In this document: positions 35,501 through 47,500 of the stretch, piece after piece
Position numbering within the stretch: position 1 is the stretch's first letter
Layout: each line of letters starts with the position of its first letter
From: Antedon mediterranea
Lineage: Eukaryota > Echinodermata > Crinoidea > Comatulida > Antedonidae
Assembly: GCF_964355755.1 (NCBI RefSeq)
Contig: NC_092674.1
Coordinates: 16,063,001 to 16,127,000 of the forward strand
Length of the DNA: 64,000 bases
Direction of reading: 5' to 3'
The notes under the pieces: generated by a model
The model's input: only the letters and a program-made list of their open reading frames with translations
Database searches by the model: none
What the model was told of the DNA's origin: nothing
Translations under genes and position numbers: made by a program

Positions 35501-38500
35501 TAAATTCTAGAATTATAAAAAAAATGTATACTTACGAAAAATAATATTTAAAAAAAAGACACAATAGCCACACAGTTTTTTAACACAATATATATTTTAT
35601 TACATTTTAACATTTTTTAACAATATTTATGTTGTATTTCAGAAATACCTACCCGTCAATATAAATAATCTCACTAAAATACACATTACATTCTATGCAA
35701 TGCAAAAAAAAAGAAGTCAATTCATACACTGGTTCAAAAGTTACAAATCATTTAAAGACAGGAACTTTTTGAGCATTTTTTAGACATCTGGAAAAAATTA
35801 GCGCAAAAAGCCCTAAGACCAATTTTGGAGGGCGATATCTCAAAAAAAAATTTTGAGGACCCCCCCAAAAAAAATAGTCTTGTACAACTCTGTGGTATCT
35901 ATGGGTTTAGCAAAAATTAGAACTTTCAAGTTATTAATATAAAAGTTATAACCCTTCAAAAATGGTTCCAAATATAATTGAAAAAAATGCCATTTTTCAA
36001 CCAAAAATCATCGTTTTTTGGCAACTTCAACGGACGATAACTTTTGAATGGATAATCCGATTTCAATCATTTAAATTGCAAAAGTTTATGTTCAGTAAGT
36101 TCCTTTTGATTAACTGAAAGAAAAAGTACCATCATTAATTTGAAATTTTACATTGGGATACCTAATACTATTCAGGTAAACAATTAATTGTTTTAATTAA
36201 CATTGATTATTTTAAATTAGTTTATTTTGACCCATTGTGTGTTTGCCTTAAAAAAGCATCTTAGCCCAGCTTAGATTTGGTGTCATAATCATACGGGCGG
36301 CCCTATAATCTTGTTTTACGTATTCAAAAGTTATAATAGTATTTATGATTAAAATTATAAATATAAAGTATATTAAAATAATAATCTAATAATCATACTT
36401 ACCAAAAATTAGTGTAAAAGAAAGGAATCAGTACACACAGTTTTTAACATACTTTTTCATTTTTTTTTTTCATATACTCATCTAAAATATATTTATTAAT
36501 GAAATATAAACTATATTCTAACAAGTACAAAAAAAATTAAATGAATTAGTACAGTAGATCAAAAGTTACAGATCATTGAAAAATTGCATTTTTTTTTCCA
36601 TTTTTTTAGGGAATTCCAGCAAAAATGGGCGCTAAATGCTTTCCTACCACTTTGCGGACCAATAATTTTAAAAATAGGTTTCATTGAGGCTCCAAAAAAA
36701 ATAGAGTTGTACAACTCTGTGATATCTATAGGTTTAACAAAATTCAAAACTTTTAACTAATTATTGTAAAATTTATAACCTTTTAAAAATGCTTCCAATT
36801 TTAACTGCAAAAACCACCATTTTTAGGCAAAAAATCGTTTATTTTTTACCACTTTAAATAACCATAGCTTTAGAACGGGTAATCGGATTTCAATCATTTA
36901 AATTGCAAAATGCTAATTACAGTAGAACCTCCATTTTACGTACGGTACGGGACCGAAAGGCGTACGTAAAACAAGGGATTCGTAAAATCAAGGTTAACCT
37001 TAAATTGACCCCAAATACGTAGAGATCGTAGCTAGCTAGCCGTACTTGCCTACTTCTGTACTGTGTACAGTATGCGTCACTAGCTTAGCTAGGCCTAGGC
37101 TATTCAGGCTAGGCTAGCAGGCCTAGCAAGATGTGAGGCCTAACTAGAAAAGTACAGTATATACAGGCTGTGCGATGTTTAAATAAAGTGTAAAATATAA
37201 TTGTTTTCTATCAATAAAAACAGTCGCTGCTTTAGGGGGAATGCACGTGCGTAGCTTGTCCCACACACAGCAGAATTCCTCACACAGCCATGATTGTGGC
37301 TTTGTGTGCTTTGTTGTGTTGTTAAATTGCGCCCTCAATGTAAGAAAATGATGACGTCATCGGTTATTTTAAGCGTACGTAAAATCGAGGGAACGTAAAA
37401 TCAGGGTACGTAAAACACAGGTTCTACTGTACATTAAGTTCTTTATGGTTAACTGAAAGAAAAAGTAAAAAAAGTAATCTGAATTTTTTCATTGGGATAC
37501 CTACTAATAGCTATTACCACTTTATAATAATAAATGGGACTTATATAGTGCATTATGCAAAACCTCAATGCCCTTAACAAAAGATATAAAGAGAAAAAAA
37601 AAGAGTTAAAAGGTGAGTTTTCAGAGCAGTCTTAAAATAAGCGATTAAAGTAGGCTGATGGATAGAGATTGGTATTAAGGGCGACAAAGGCCCAAGAAAA
37701 GGAACGAAAACCGTAATGCTAAAGGATTGAATATGCGAGTAGAGACTCTGAACAAGATCGCAAAGATCTCTTAGGAATATACTGTACGGATGAATCAAAC
37801 TCGAAACAAAAACAGGCGAGGAATTATGAAGAGATTTGAAGATAAATAGCAACATTTTAAAAGTTATTCTCTGTGTAACAGGAAGGCAACAAATGTTTCT
37901 AAACACAGGACAGGTGGATATGTTCCCTAACCGGGCAGAGAGTGACTAAACGGGCACAGCTGCATTTTGAACACGCTGCAGTTTTTAAATATCCTTAGGT
38001 GGCATTTTTTTTATCGGTTGGTTTTCACATGGAGTGGATCATATTTGTGGCCCCTGCATATCAGCTCCATGCAAGGGAACTGGAAGGGTTATCCTGAATA
38101 TTAATGAAATGAATATAATGTAAAAACATTTTTGTGTTAAATATTGTTTATTAAAATTTGTATACAAACTTTTCTCCCATCCACAAAACAGTAACCTCAG
38201 TTTTCCTCTTTTAAAAAATTAGATTTGACCTATGTCAGCTATCCACAGAGTTTAGTCCAGTGGAGAATCTTGGTCAGGTTGTGTTTGGAGAACGTATTCA
38301 CTCATCCCCATATAACTTTACTTTCAAGCAAAAGCAGGATTGTTTCAATGTCTGCACCAAAAATTATGACTTAAAGATTGAGGCAGATAAGAAGAAACTG
38401 AACTTTTTGAAAAAAGGCATAATGTTAAATTATCATCAGCATTGGTGAGTGAAGGTTTCCTTGTTTTAATGTTTACTGTTTCATCAGTGCAAAAACAAAT

Positions 38501-41500
38501 TTAAATATTATATAAATAAAAAAAGATGCCAAAAGTGGAATACACTGTAAACAAATGTTGAAATAGTTTCTCTTGGTGTATTTCCATTTGCGTCCTGAAA
38601 AAAAAAAAATGTTAAATTCAAGCGACTTTTTAAAATGCAGTGGTTAACTTTTCCTAATGTTGTGCATCGGTAAATGGTGTGGAAGTTCAATTTTTAAAAG
38701 ATTTTGTTTTAACATTAATACAGGATCATCGATAATATGCCAGTTACTTGGTGTTACGAAGTTGACAATGAGCAGAACTACTGTGCCCCTGGATTTCCTC
38801 TTGGTTGTTATGTTACGAAGGATAGCAATCGTATGGATGCTTGTGTCATTGACGTATGTTTACCTTACTATCAACTTCTTAAAATAAAACAAAATTTAAT
38901 TGATTTAGTTTTCAGTTTAAAGATGTGTAAGTGTAGCTACAGTAGGTTACTGTAAGTTGTCTACAATTAAAGATCATTGACTTTTATTGAAAGTTTTTGT
39001 ATAAAATCACCTTTTTTTAGGTAAATTATGGAACTGCAAACACTTTCTATGTGTTTAATCATGTGGATATTGTTATTGGATACCACACACTAGAAGAAGA
39101 TGCACAACAGGCATCTAGACTTGTATCCGCTAAAGTCACTCCCAAAAGGTAAAAAAAGAGATTATAGGTACATTTTAACTATTTCCTTTTTACATGCAGT
39201 GAACTTTATATTTAAAGTAAAATAAACAATTATCAGGCCTCGAATTTTACCGCGGCCAGTGCCGTCGGTGCCCTCCCAGTTGGCCTCAATGCCCTCGAAA
39301 ATGAATAGGACCCACGGCCACTACTGGGCTGCCCTTTTTTTTGCGTTGGCCGCGAGTGCCCTTCCCGGGCTTTACCACAATAAAAACCACTGAATATAGA
39401 AAATAATGTCAAGAAGATTTGTTTACATGACTCGGACGAGACGCAAAACTATCGCCTGTCTTCGTTGCAAGGGAATTTTCCTAAACGCATTTATTATTTA
39501 CACAAACAGTAAACAAAACATCGAACATTGTGTAACCAAAATCATCCCGGCCGCCGTGCGTGGTAAATCATGGTATAGATAGTACATTAAAATACAGGGG
39601 TGTACACTTTTAATAATCAAGCTAAAAACGTTCCTCGATCAGAGGTTACTGAATGTATTAAAGTCGCACCACCCCACCTCAATAATCGAGCTAGCCGCCT
39701 TCGATGAAAAAAAATTACACGCACTCCTAGCTAGCCTAGCCTATCCTCCCCCGCCGCCGATCCGGTCGAACACACGCAATTCAATTCATTGGGAAAACAA
39801 TTCTATTTGACGCACACGCACCCTCTGATAAGAAATTTCACACACGACGTCGTGTACGCGAAGGATCGGATCGTTGGAAAAACAATTCCTTTTGACGTAC
39901 ACGCACCCTCTGATAAGAAAATATCATGTACGTTCCTGCATGGTGTAGTCCATTATATGTGTAAAATTAGGGGTGTTTACTTTTATTTTAGCACCAAAGT
40001 TAAACCTGCACCTCAACCCGAAGATCGTTGGAAGTATGTCATATTTATATTTTATCGCACCCACCTCAATAATCCAGCAGACAGATCATCGAAAAATCTT
40101 GTTTAACAACGTCGTACACTAAATTACCAAACGCGTTTTTACCGAACTCGAGGAAATGGTATACAGTAGTCCACAATACACGTGTGCAGAAGGCTAAACA
40201 GAGAGAGTGAAAGGGGTCGGTGTCCGTCCGTGTTTTTAATTCTTATAAATATGGATTATACTAACAAAAAAGCTTCAGAAATCGAAACTCGGAAAATAAC
40301 TATAATTTATATTCTACTACATAATGTCATTGGCTTGATTTTTACCGTGGTTAACACTCTGTGTATGAATCACGTTTTCTCCGTCGGCTGCTAGCTAAGT
40401 AAGACTGAGTAGCTTGCTGTTGTTAGGGTCTTTATAACTGTTCTGGGGTTGCTTGTTGGCTTCACATGCCTTTTTATCGCATTATTTAAAACTAAACGAA
40501 ACATTCAACACAGGACGGTAAACTATAAACGCTGAACATCGTACCTATTTATTATTTATATGGATCGTAAATACACGTAATATTTATATGAAATACAAAA
40601 AGATAAGATGTATTGTAGACAGTCCTACTACTACTACGCAATCTGATGAATAGGGGGAAATCCCCAAAACATTTTGCGGGTAGAATTTTTTTTTTTTTTT
40701 TTTTTTTAAATTCCACCCTCAACCGAAAACAAAGCTATTTTTTAATTTTGGCCTAGTTATTAAAATATTTTTTAATTTTGGCCTTGGTGCCTCTTCGATT
40801 TAAAACAAATGGCCTTGGTGCCCTCCCATTTGGCCTTGGTGCCCCTAAAATCAATGAAAACCGGAGGCCAAATGGCCTTGCCACTAAAATCCCCAAATTC
40901 GAGGCCTGCAATTATACTGTACCAAGTTCATTTGCTTTTAGTAGTAGTACAGTAGTAGTAGTAGTAAGCTTGCGTTTATATTTATAATAACCATTGTTTC
41001 ATGTTTAGTTTTAAACATCCCAAGCCTGGTGTCTGCCCTGACAAGACTGAAGTCAATGAACCAATGGCCATCAATATGAAACTAGAGGAAAATGGTGAAA
41101 AATTGTCTATTAGTTACAGTTATTCTGTAAACTTTGTGGTTAGTTTTTAATATTTTTCTTTGATTCATTATGGAATCATTTTATAAGATGAGTTTATAAA
41201 TATAATATGCTTCAAATCTGTTACATTATGTGCCATGAGAGGGAGAGGTGCATCGCTGTACTTATATTGGTTCATCTATTATTAATGTGAACTGTCAAGT
41301 AACTTAGTTTTATGATGTAATGTAAAGCTTCATTATTTATTGGTGTCAAAATAAGTTGATGGTACAGACGAACCACTACCTACCAACATGTAGAAAACAC
41401 TATTTTAATTAGAACTTTTTAAAATGAAACTGAATAAGTTGATATACTTTTAAGTTTAAATAAACAGTTCAGATCATAACCGATTTTAATTAAAGAAATA

Positions 41501-44500
41501 TACATTTTTGCATTTCACACCAAAATGAAATGGAAAATAGATCATTTTCAATTTTCATCTATATTTAAAATGTGAATTTGATGTTTTGGTCATTTTAGCT
41601 GAAATTATTACTAAACTTTGTTTTAGAATGTTTTCCTTAATATTATGTTGGGAAAATTACCTTATACAGTATTGAAAAATACTCATTTGAATTTTATCAC
41701 AGGAACAAAAGGAAATTCGTTGGGCATCTCGTTGGGATTATATCCTGGAGTCTATGCCACATAGCAATATCCAATGGTTCAGTATTATGAATTCACTAGT
41801 TATTGTACTGTTTCTATCTGGAATGGTAGCCATGATCATGCTTAGAACACTTCACAAGGATATTACACGCTACAATCAAATGGACACGGTAAGAATATTT
41901 TCTTCTTGTTTAATTTAACCAGGGATGAGATTTCTCCACGGATTTCCGTGTTTTTAAGTATTATTTTGAACCTCTAGATATTATTTCAATTCCAAAGAGT
42001 TTTTTTGAGGGTGGGGGTTTTGGCACAGACAAACGATCGTACTAATTATTTTCGCGATCTGGATTTTTAAAAAGGAATTTTTGTTTCTAGCAAACTATTG
42101 CGTTTGTTGGCGCTATTTACTGTACATTAACACGGCGATCGTTTTGTGTTTTGTAGATATTCAGTAACTGTCCTCTGTTAAAATATTTGTGTAATAAATT
42201 TCGGCCGCGGGGTGTTAATATCTTCACATTTGTTTATCTCTCAATCTTACCGCAAACATTCGTTAATAAAATCTACATTTATAGAGTTAAATGTTTCGTT
42301 TGTAATTTATTACAAAATCAATTACATTGAATCTGGGAGTGTGAAGTTTCAGGCTACTGCACTTTTGCACCACAATCTCTCAAGCTTACCCCATTTAAAA
42401 TCATTCACCCTCTGCGCGGCGGTAATGGTGAGTGACCGTGAAGTCTTATGCCCAGTTTTAGGTGCGAAACTACAGTAGTGCCAGCGGCCCCCCTGGCCCC
42501 TCAGCCTATGTGTTGGTATTTTGATCTTTTTTTTATATTCCTCTATCATCCCTGTTTAACAGTTTAAATTCTTCGATTAGCTCTGTGAAACCATTGAAAG
42601 TTTAATTTTATCAACTATCATTGTTTAGGAAGAAGCACAGGAGGAGTTTGGCTGGAAACTAGTACATGGTGATGTTTTCCGTCCTCCGCGTCGAGGCATG
42701 CTGTTATCTGTTTTTGTGGGAAGTGGAACTCAGATATTTGTAATGACTTTCATCACTTTGAGTAAGTACTGCAATCAAGGGCTGACAAATAATGGTTGCC
42801 TATGTTTTGTACTATCGTTGCGATTTGAATGTTATGTAGTATGTCTAGTACTAGGTCTAGGCCTGTTAGTATTAGGCTAGGCCTAGCCTAGGTATTTTAG
42901 CCTTGCTAGGCCTTGGATTGTTTGGTCGTTTGTTGACATAATTAACACTAAAGTATATTATAAAATCCATATAAATATACATGTAATGGTGAATGATGAA
43001 AGGTTATATATCAACTCAGCGTTGCCTCGTTGATATATAACCTTTCATCATTCACCTTATACCATTATTTGTACCATTACACTTATAAACATTCATTATT
43101 TGTATAATATTACATAAATTACAGCAATAACACAATAGTTACGGCAATTTTGAAGATACAGTACAGATAAAAAATACTACACGTTTTCCTATGAACTGGC
43201 TTCGTAGACAGAACGTACAGTAGGCTATGTTGTTGGCTTCGTAGATTACATTCTTATGTCTTATTTTTGACTGGCAGGGATCAAGTTGTAAATTACTCAA
43301 AAATATATAATATTTTTAATTGTAATCACTTCCTTCTTGAGTGTTTACCTACAGTACTCGATGCACCACCGATGAACCTCAATGAACTAAGCCAACTTTT
43401 TTTTTTCTCTTTTGTGGCGCAAACACCACTTTTATTCACATTCATATTATCTCATATTACATAAAATCGTATTATTTAACTTGTAAATGTCTTTACAGTT
43501 CATAAGTAACATTTTTACATATATGAATTCTGTATTACTCCTTTTTTCATTAATTTTCTTATATTTGGTTATACACTTGACAGGATCATCATTATCATCT
43601 ATCCCGTTTTAAAATAGTTCACACATTTTCATTTGTTTGTTTTCATTTTACAACCCGGATTATACAATATATTTATATACATGATAAAAAAAAACAATAA
43701 TAGCTCAGTACCACCAATAACCCGTATCACTGTAATTCTTTTTCGGTTAATCGTATCAAATTAGAAATTATATTATCATAATCTTATTTCTCAAAGCTAC
43801 CCATTTTTCTATACTTGTTTCTTTATTGTTATATGTTTCACATTCAATGTTATATAACATATTGCTTTTAAATGAATTCCATAAAGATTTACCCACTGGC
43901 TTATTTAGTGAAGATAACATTTTTATTCTATAAATAGTAAATGCTGCAAAAGTGTAAATATAATCTATTAGCTTATCTCCCGTTCCTAGTATTAATTGTT
44001 TAAATGATATATTATTGTGATTTAAACTTACAAAGATACTAAGCATTTTCCTCCAATATTTCTGAATAAATCTACAACTAAAAAACAAATGATTTTCATT
44101 TTCAATTTCTCCACATTTGTCACACGTTTGTGTTTCCTTAACTTTCCACTGATACAGCCGTTTGTTGGTAGGCAGTATTCTATGTAACATCTTATAATTG
44201 AATTGTGCTAGTTTCTTATCTTTCATTTTACATACTTTCCGTAACCAAAAAGTTTTCCAATCAATGTTGTTATCATTGAAGTACTCTTCCCATTTTAGTT
44301 GTGACATTGGAATAATGAAATATTCTTTCACAAACCATGAGTATATTAGTTTGGTAGTATTAATCTCATACTTGGTCCCAACTAATTCATCATTATCATC
44401 ACAATTGAAAATATCTACCTCCTTAATAATACGTTTCCATTGAATTGGTATTGCCTTAATAATGCACAAATACTCATTTAACCAGTTTGTTTTACATTGT

Positions 44501-47500
44501 AGTTTCACCAGTATTTCGTTTGATGTTAAAAAAGTGTTCTTATTAACAATGTCTTTAATACTGATAATGCCACTGTCAATCCAATGCTTGTAGAAAAGCA
44601 ATTTTTTTTTTTAGTTTAACGTAGTGGTTTCCCCACAGTTGCTCATTCATTATATCGTTATAAGTTTCAGGTTTTTTTTTAGAGATTCTGTTATAATTTA
44701 TGTAGGCTTTTATCATATTTTTGTAAAACAGTGGAATTTTATCAGAATTAACATCAATAATGTTATAACATGACATATTAAGTAAAACATTAACATCACA
44801 TATTTTTTTAATATAATACATTGGAATATTTTTCCATTTAGCACCATCATCATTCATAATTCTTTTTAACCAGCCACACATGAGTGCGTTAACATGAAGA
44901 GTAAAATCATTTTCATCAGCATTTTAATGCCTCCCATCTCAACATCACCAATTAGAGTTTTTCTTTTTATCTTTTCCCTTTTATTGTTCCAAATAAAATT
45001 ATATATTAGATTTGTAACTTGTGTATATACATATTTTGGAACATCAGTGATATTTGCAGCATATGTTAATTTAGATAGTGCAAGACTTTTCAGGATTATT
45101 ATTCTACCAAAAATTGAGAGATTTCTAGCATTCCATTGTTTTAAAGTCTTTTCTAGCTTCTAGTCTATAGGCCAACTTATAAAAATAATATAGCGTCCAG
45201 TCCATCCAGAAAAAAAGATAGTAAAAAAAATATAAATTCCAAGTAATAGTATCAGAACATTCAGTCGATCACTCCAAAAAGGCTGACAGAAGACCGTAAT
45301 TAGTAAAGACCTTGATGAAACACAATACTCTGTTGTGGTTGACCGCAATCTCTCCCTTTTAAGGATGGCTGTTCATGCTCTGACAATAAGATCATGTACT
45401 TTGATTCTGTGTCACATGTCATAATACTCTCTCTAAACTGTTCCCACACGTCTTGCATGTTTTTTTTCCACTCCAAATTCTGGTCGGGCCTCTTTCTTTT
45501 AATAATGTCGTGATAATAATTGAATATAGGCCTATGTTATATCTTAACATGGAATATATATTGCATATAATTTTTAGGTTTACTAGCCTGGGCGTCTGTG
45601 TTTTATAATTTGCTTACCCAAGGTAGGATTAAATAATGTATAGTGTAGGCCGCTGAAACTAGGCTACTGTAGGCTCGACTCTGCGTGAGCTGAGACCGGC
45701 TACGAACAATAGGCTACGTTCAGAACAATGACCTACGATCTACCTACAGTATGCGTAGGCTACGAAAGGTTGCGTAATTTCTTTCTGTACTTTAGGCCTG
45801 TTGGTCTTCTGCCCAACCAAACAAAGGGTAGTCAATTAGATTTGTTATTGGAAAGACTCCACTGTATGCTACAAATGCACTGAAATCTGATAAGAATTGA
45901 ATATTAGATAATTTGTTAATTGATAATATTTAAATAACTTTTTTTTTGTTATAGTTTTTGCATGTCTTGGCTTTTTGTCACCTGCTAATCGAGGAGCTCT
46001 TATGACCTGTGTTCTGGTTCTCTATGTGCTTTTGGGAACACCGGCTGGGTACATTTCGGCAAGAATTTACAAAAGTAAGTAATTCACACTGATGAAGGCT
46101 CCATATAGGTCGTGTTTCCACAGGAAAAAATTAACATAGAAAAATATGCTGATAATTAGGCCTAAAAAAAAAATTGTTTGTTTGCTGTCAAGTTTTTTTT
46201 TTTTTTTATGTTAATTTCTCTGTTAATTGTACGCGAATTTGAGAGTAACAAAACATACTGAATAAAACAACGAGCTCAAACATCTATTCATAATTTGTTT
46301 CACACTTTAATTCTGTTTTGGGCGCGTTAGGCCCCGTGTCTAAACTAGCCTACTACACAGTAGGTCGTTGTTAGCAGGCCTAATTAAATATTTTAGAAGT
46401 TAGTGTACCGTATATTTCGGTGTATAAGTCGCACCTGTGTATAAGACACACCCCCTAACTGAGAGTAAAATATCGGTATTTTGTATATCCTCGATGTATA
46501 AGACGGCCGCGCCCAGCCTCGACAAGAAGGGAAGTCCCCCATTCCGTCAGTTCTTTCTAACATGTTATTCATGAGTTTCGCACCCGCAACATCGAGTGCA
46601 TGACCGCACGTGTGTGTGGGCTAGCCTCGCTCGATCCTTTTATCGAGAGGCGCACGTTTTCACGGACAATCGTATTCGATTAGTATATATGTATCCTAGA
46701 AGTGTGTACGCTAGGTCTATGCTATAATCAACTGGAGAATATACTAGTCGAATACTGTACACCATGTGGTTGCCAAGAAGTGCTCGCTCGCGCTGGGGGT
46801 ACGACGGTCGTTCGTATAACTATAATACTATTCCAATCGTAAACGTTTACAATTGAAATTTTATCGGAGCGCCTAAAACAGCTCCATAATGAACAAATCT
46901 TTTCATCATATTTAGTATAAAATGACGCTAAAATGCCTTGAAAACTAGCAGGTTGCTGTTACGCTAGTACACTGTAGCTAGGCTAGGCCTACTCTTTAGT
47001 AATACTATAGGCCTACTAGGCCTTACCTTAAAAAGCCCAGGCCTAGCCAACGAGGTGGCGATATCTGTGTGTTGAGGCATTATGTTCGGTGTATAATAAG
47101 ACGCACCCTTAATTTAGAGGTTAAATTTGCGTGTCAAAAGTGCGATTATACACCGAAATATACGCTACGTTATTATTTTATTGTTTCATCCTCGCACACT
47201 CGATTTTTACACTTTTTCGGCCAAAAAAAATCATAAAAAAACTTTTTTTTTTAAAGCGCCCTCAGCGTAAAAAAAAAACTTTTTCTTATCTCCGCCCCAA
47301 ATTTTTGGCAAAATTAGGGGCGGCGGATGACAGCAAACAAACTATTTTTTTTTTAGGCCTTATTTCAAATCAAATAATAATGCGATAATTTTTAACCTAT
47401 CTGAAGGACAAATTGTTGCATTGTGATTGGCCACATGTCTGATTCTTCCACCATTTATTTCTTTATTAAAATGGACTTTCGATTTTCAAGAAATTCACAC

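Larger units (their letters stand above)
28344..37503 (+). mobile_element. Outer TIR transposon (E1) filling TM9SF2 intron 2
   Basis: Starts TAGGTATCCCAATGA and ends with its reverse complement (CATTGGGATACCTA). CTAATAG flanks both sides (28337-28343 and 37504-37510), a 7-bp target duplication. Removing three nested insertions (29772-34073, 34149-36171, and the MITE with one TA) leaves about 2.3 kb. That is the length of sister copy E2 plus a 344-bp tandem duplication of the left end (28344-28687 and 28688-29031). The two right ends also align. There is no ORF of useful size, so it is non-autonomous. A 7-bp duplication is unusual; P, Dada or hAT-like origins are possible, and the superfamily is unassigned. 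Confidence 0.85.

Noticed and set aside
39789-40106. 105-codon frame in the intron 5 element
   Set aside because: Spans an internal direct repeat of a non-autonomous element; no transposase motif.
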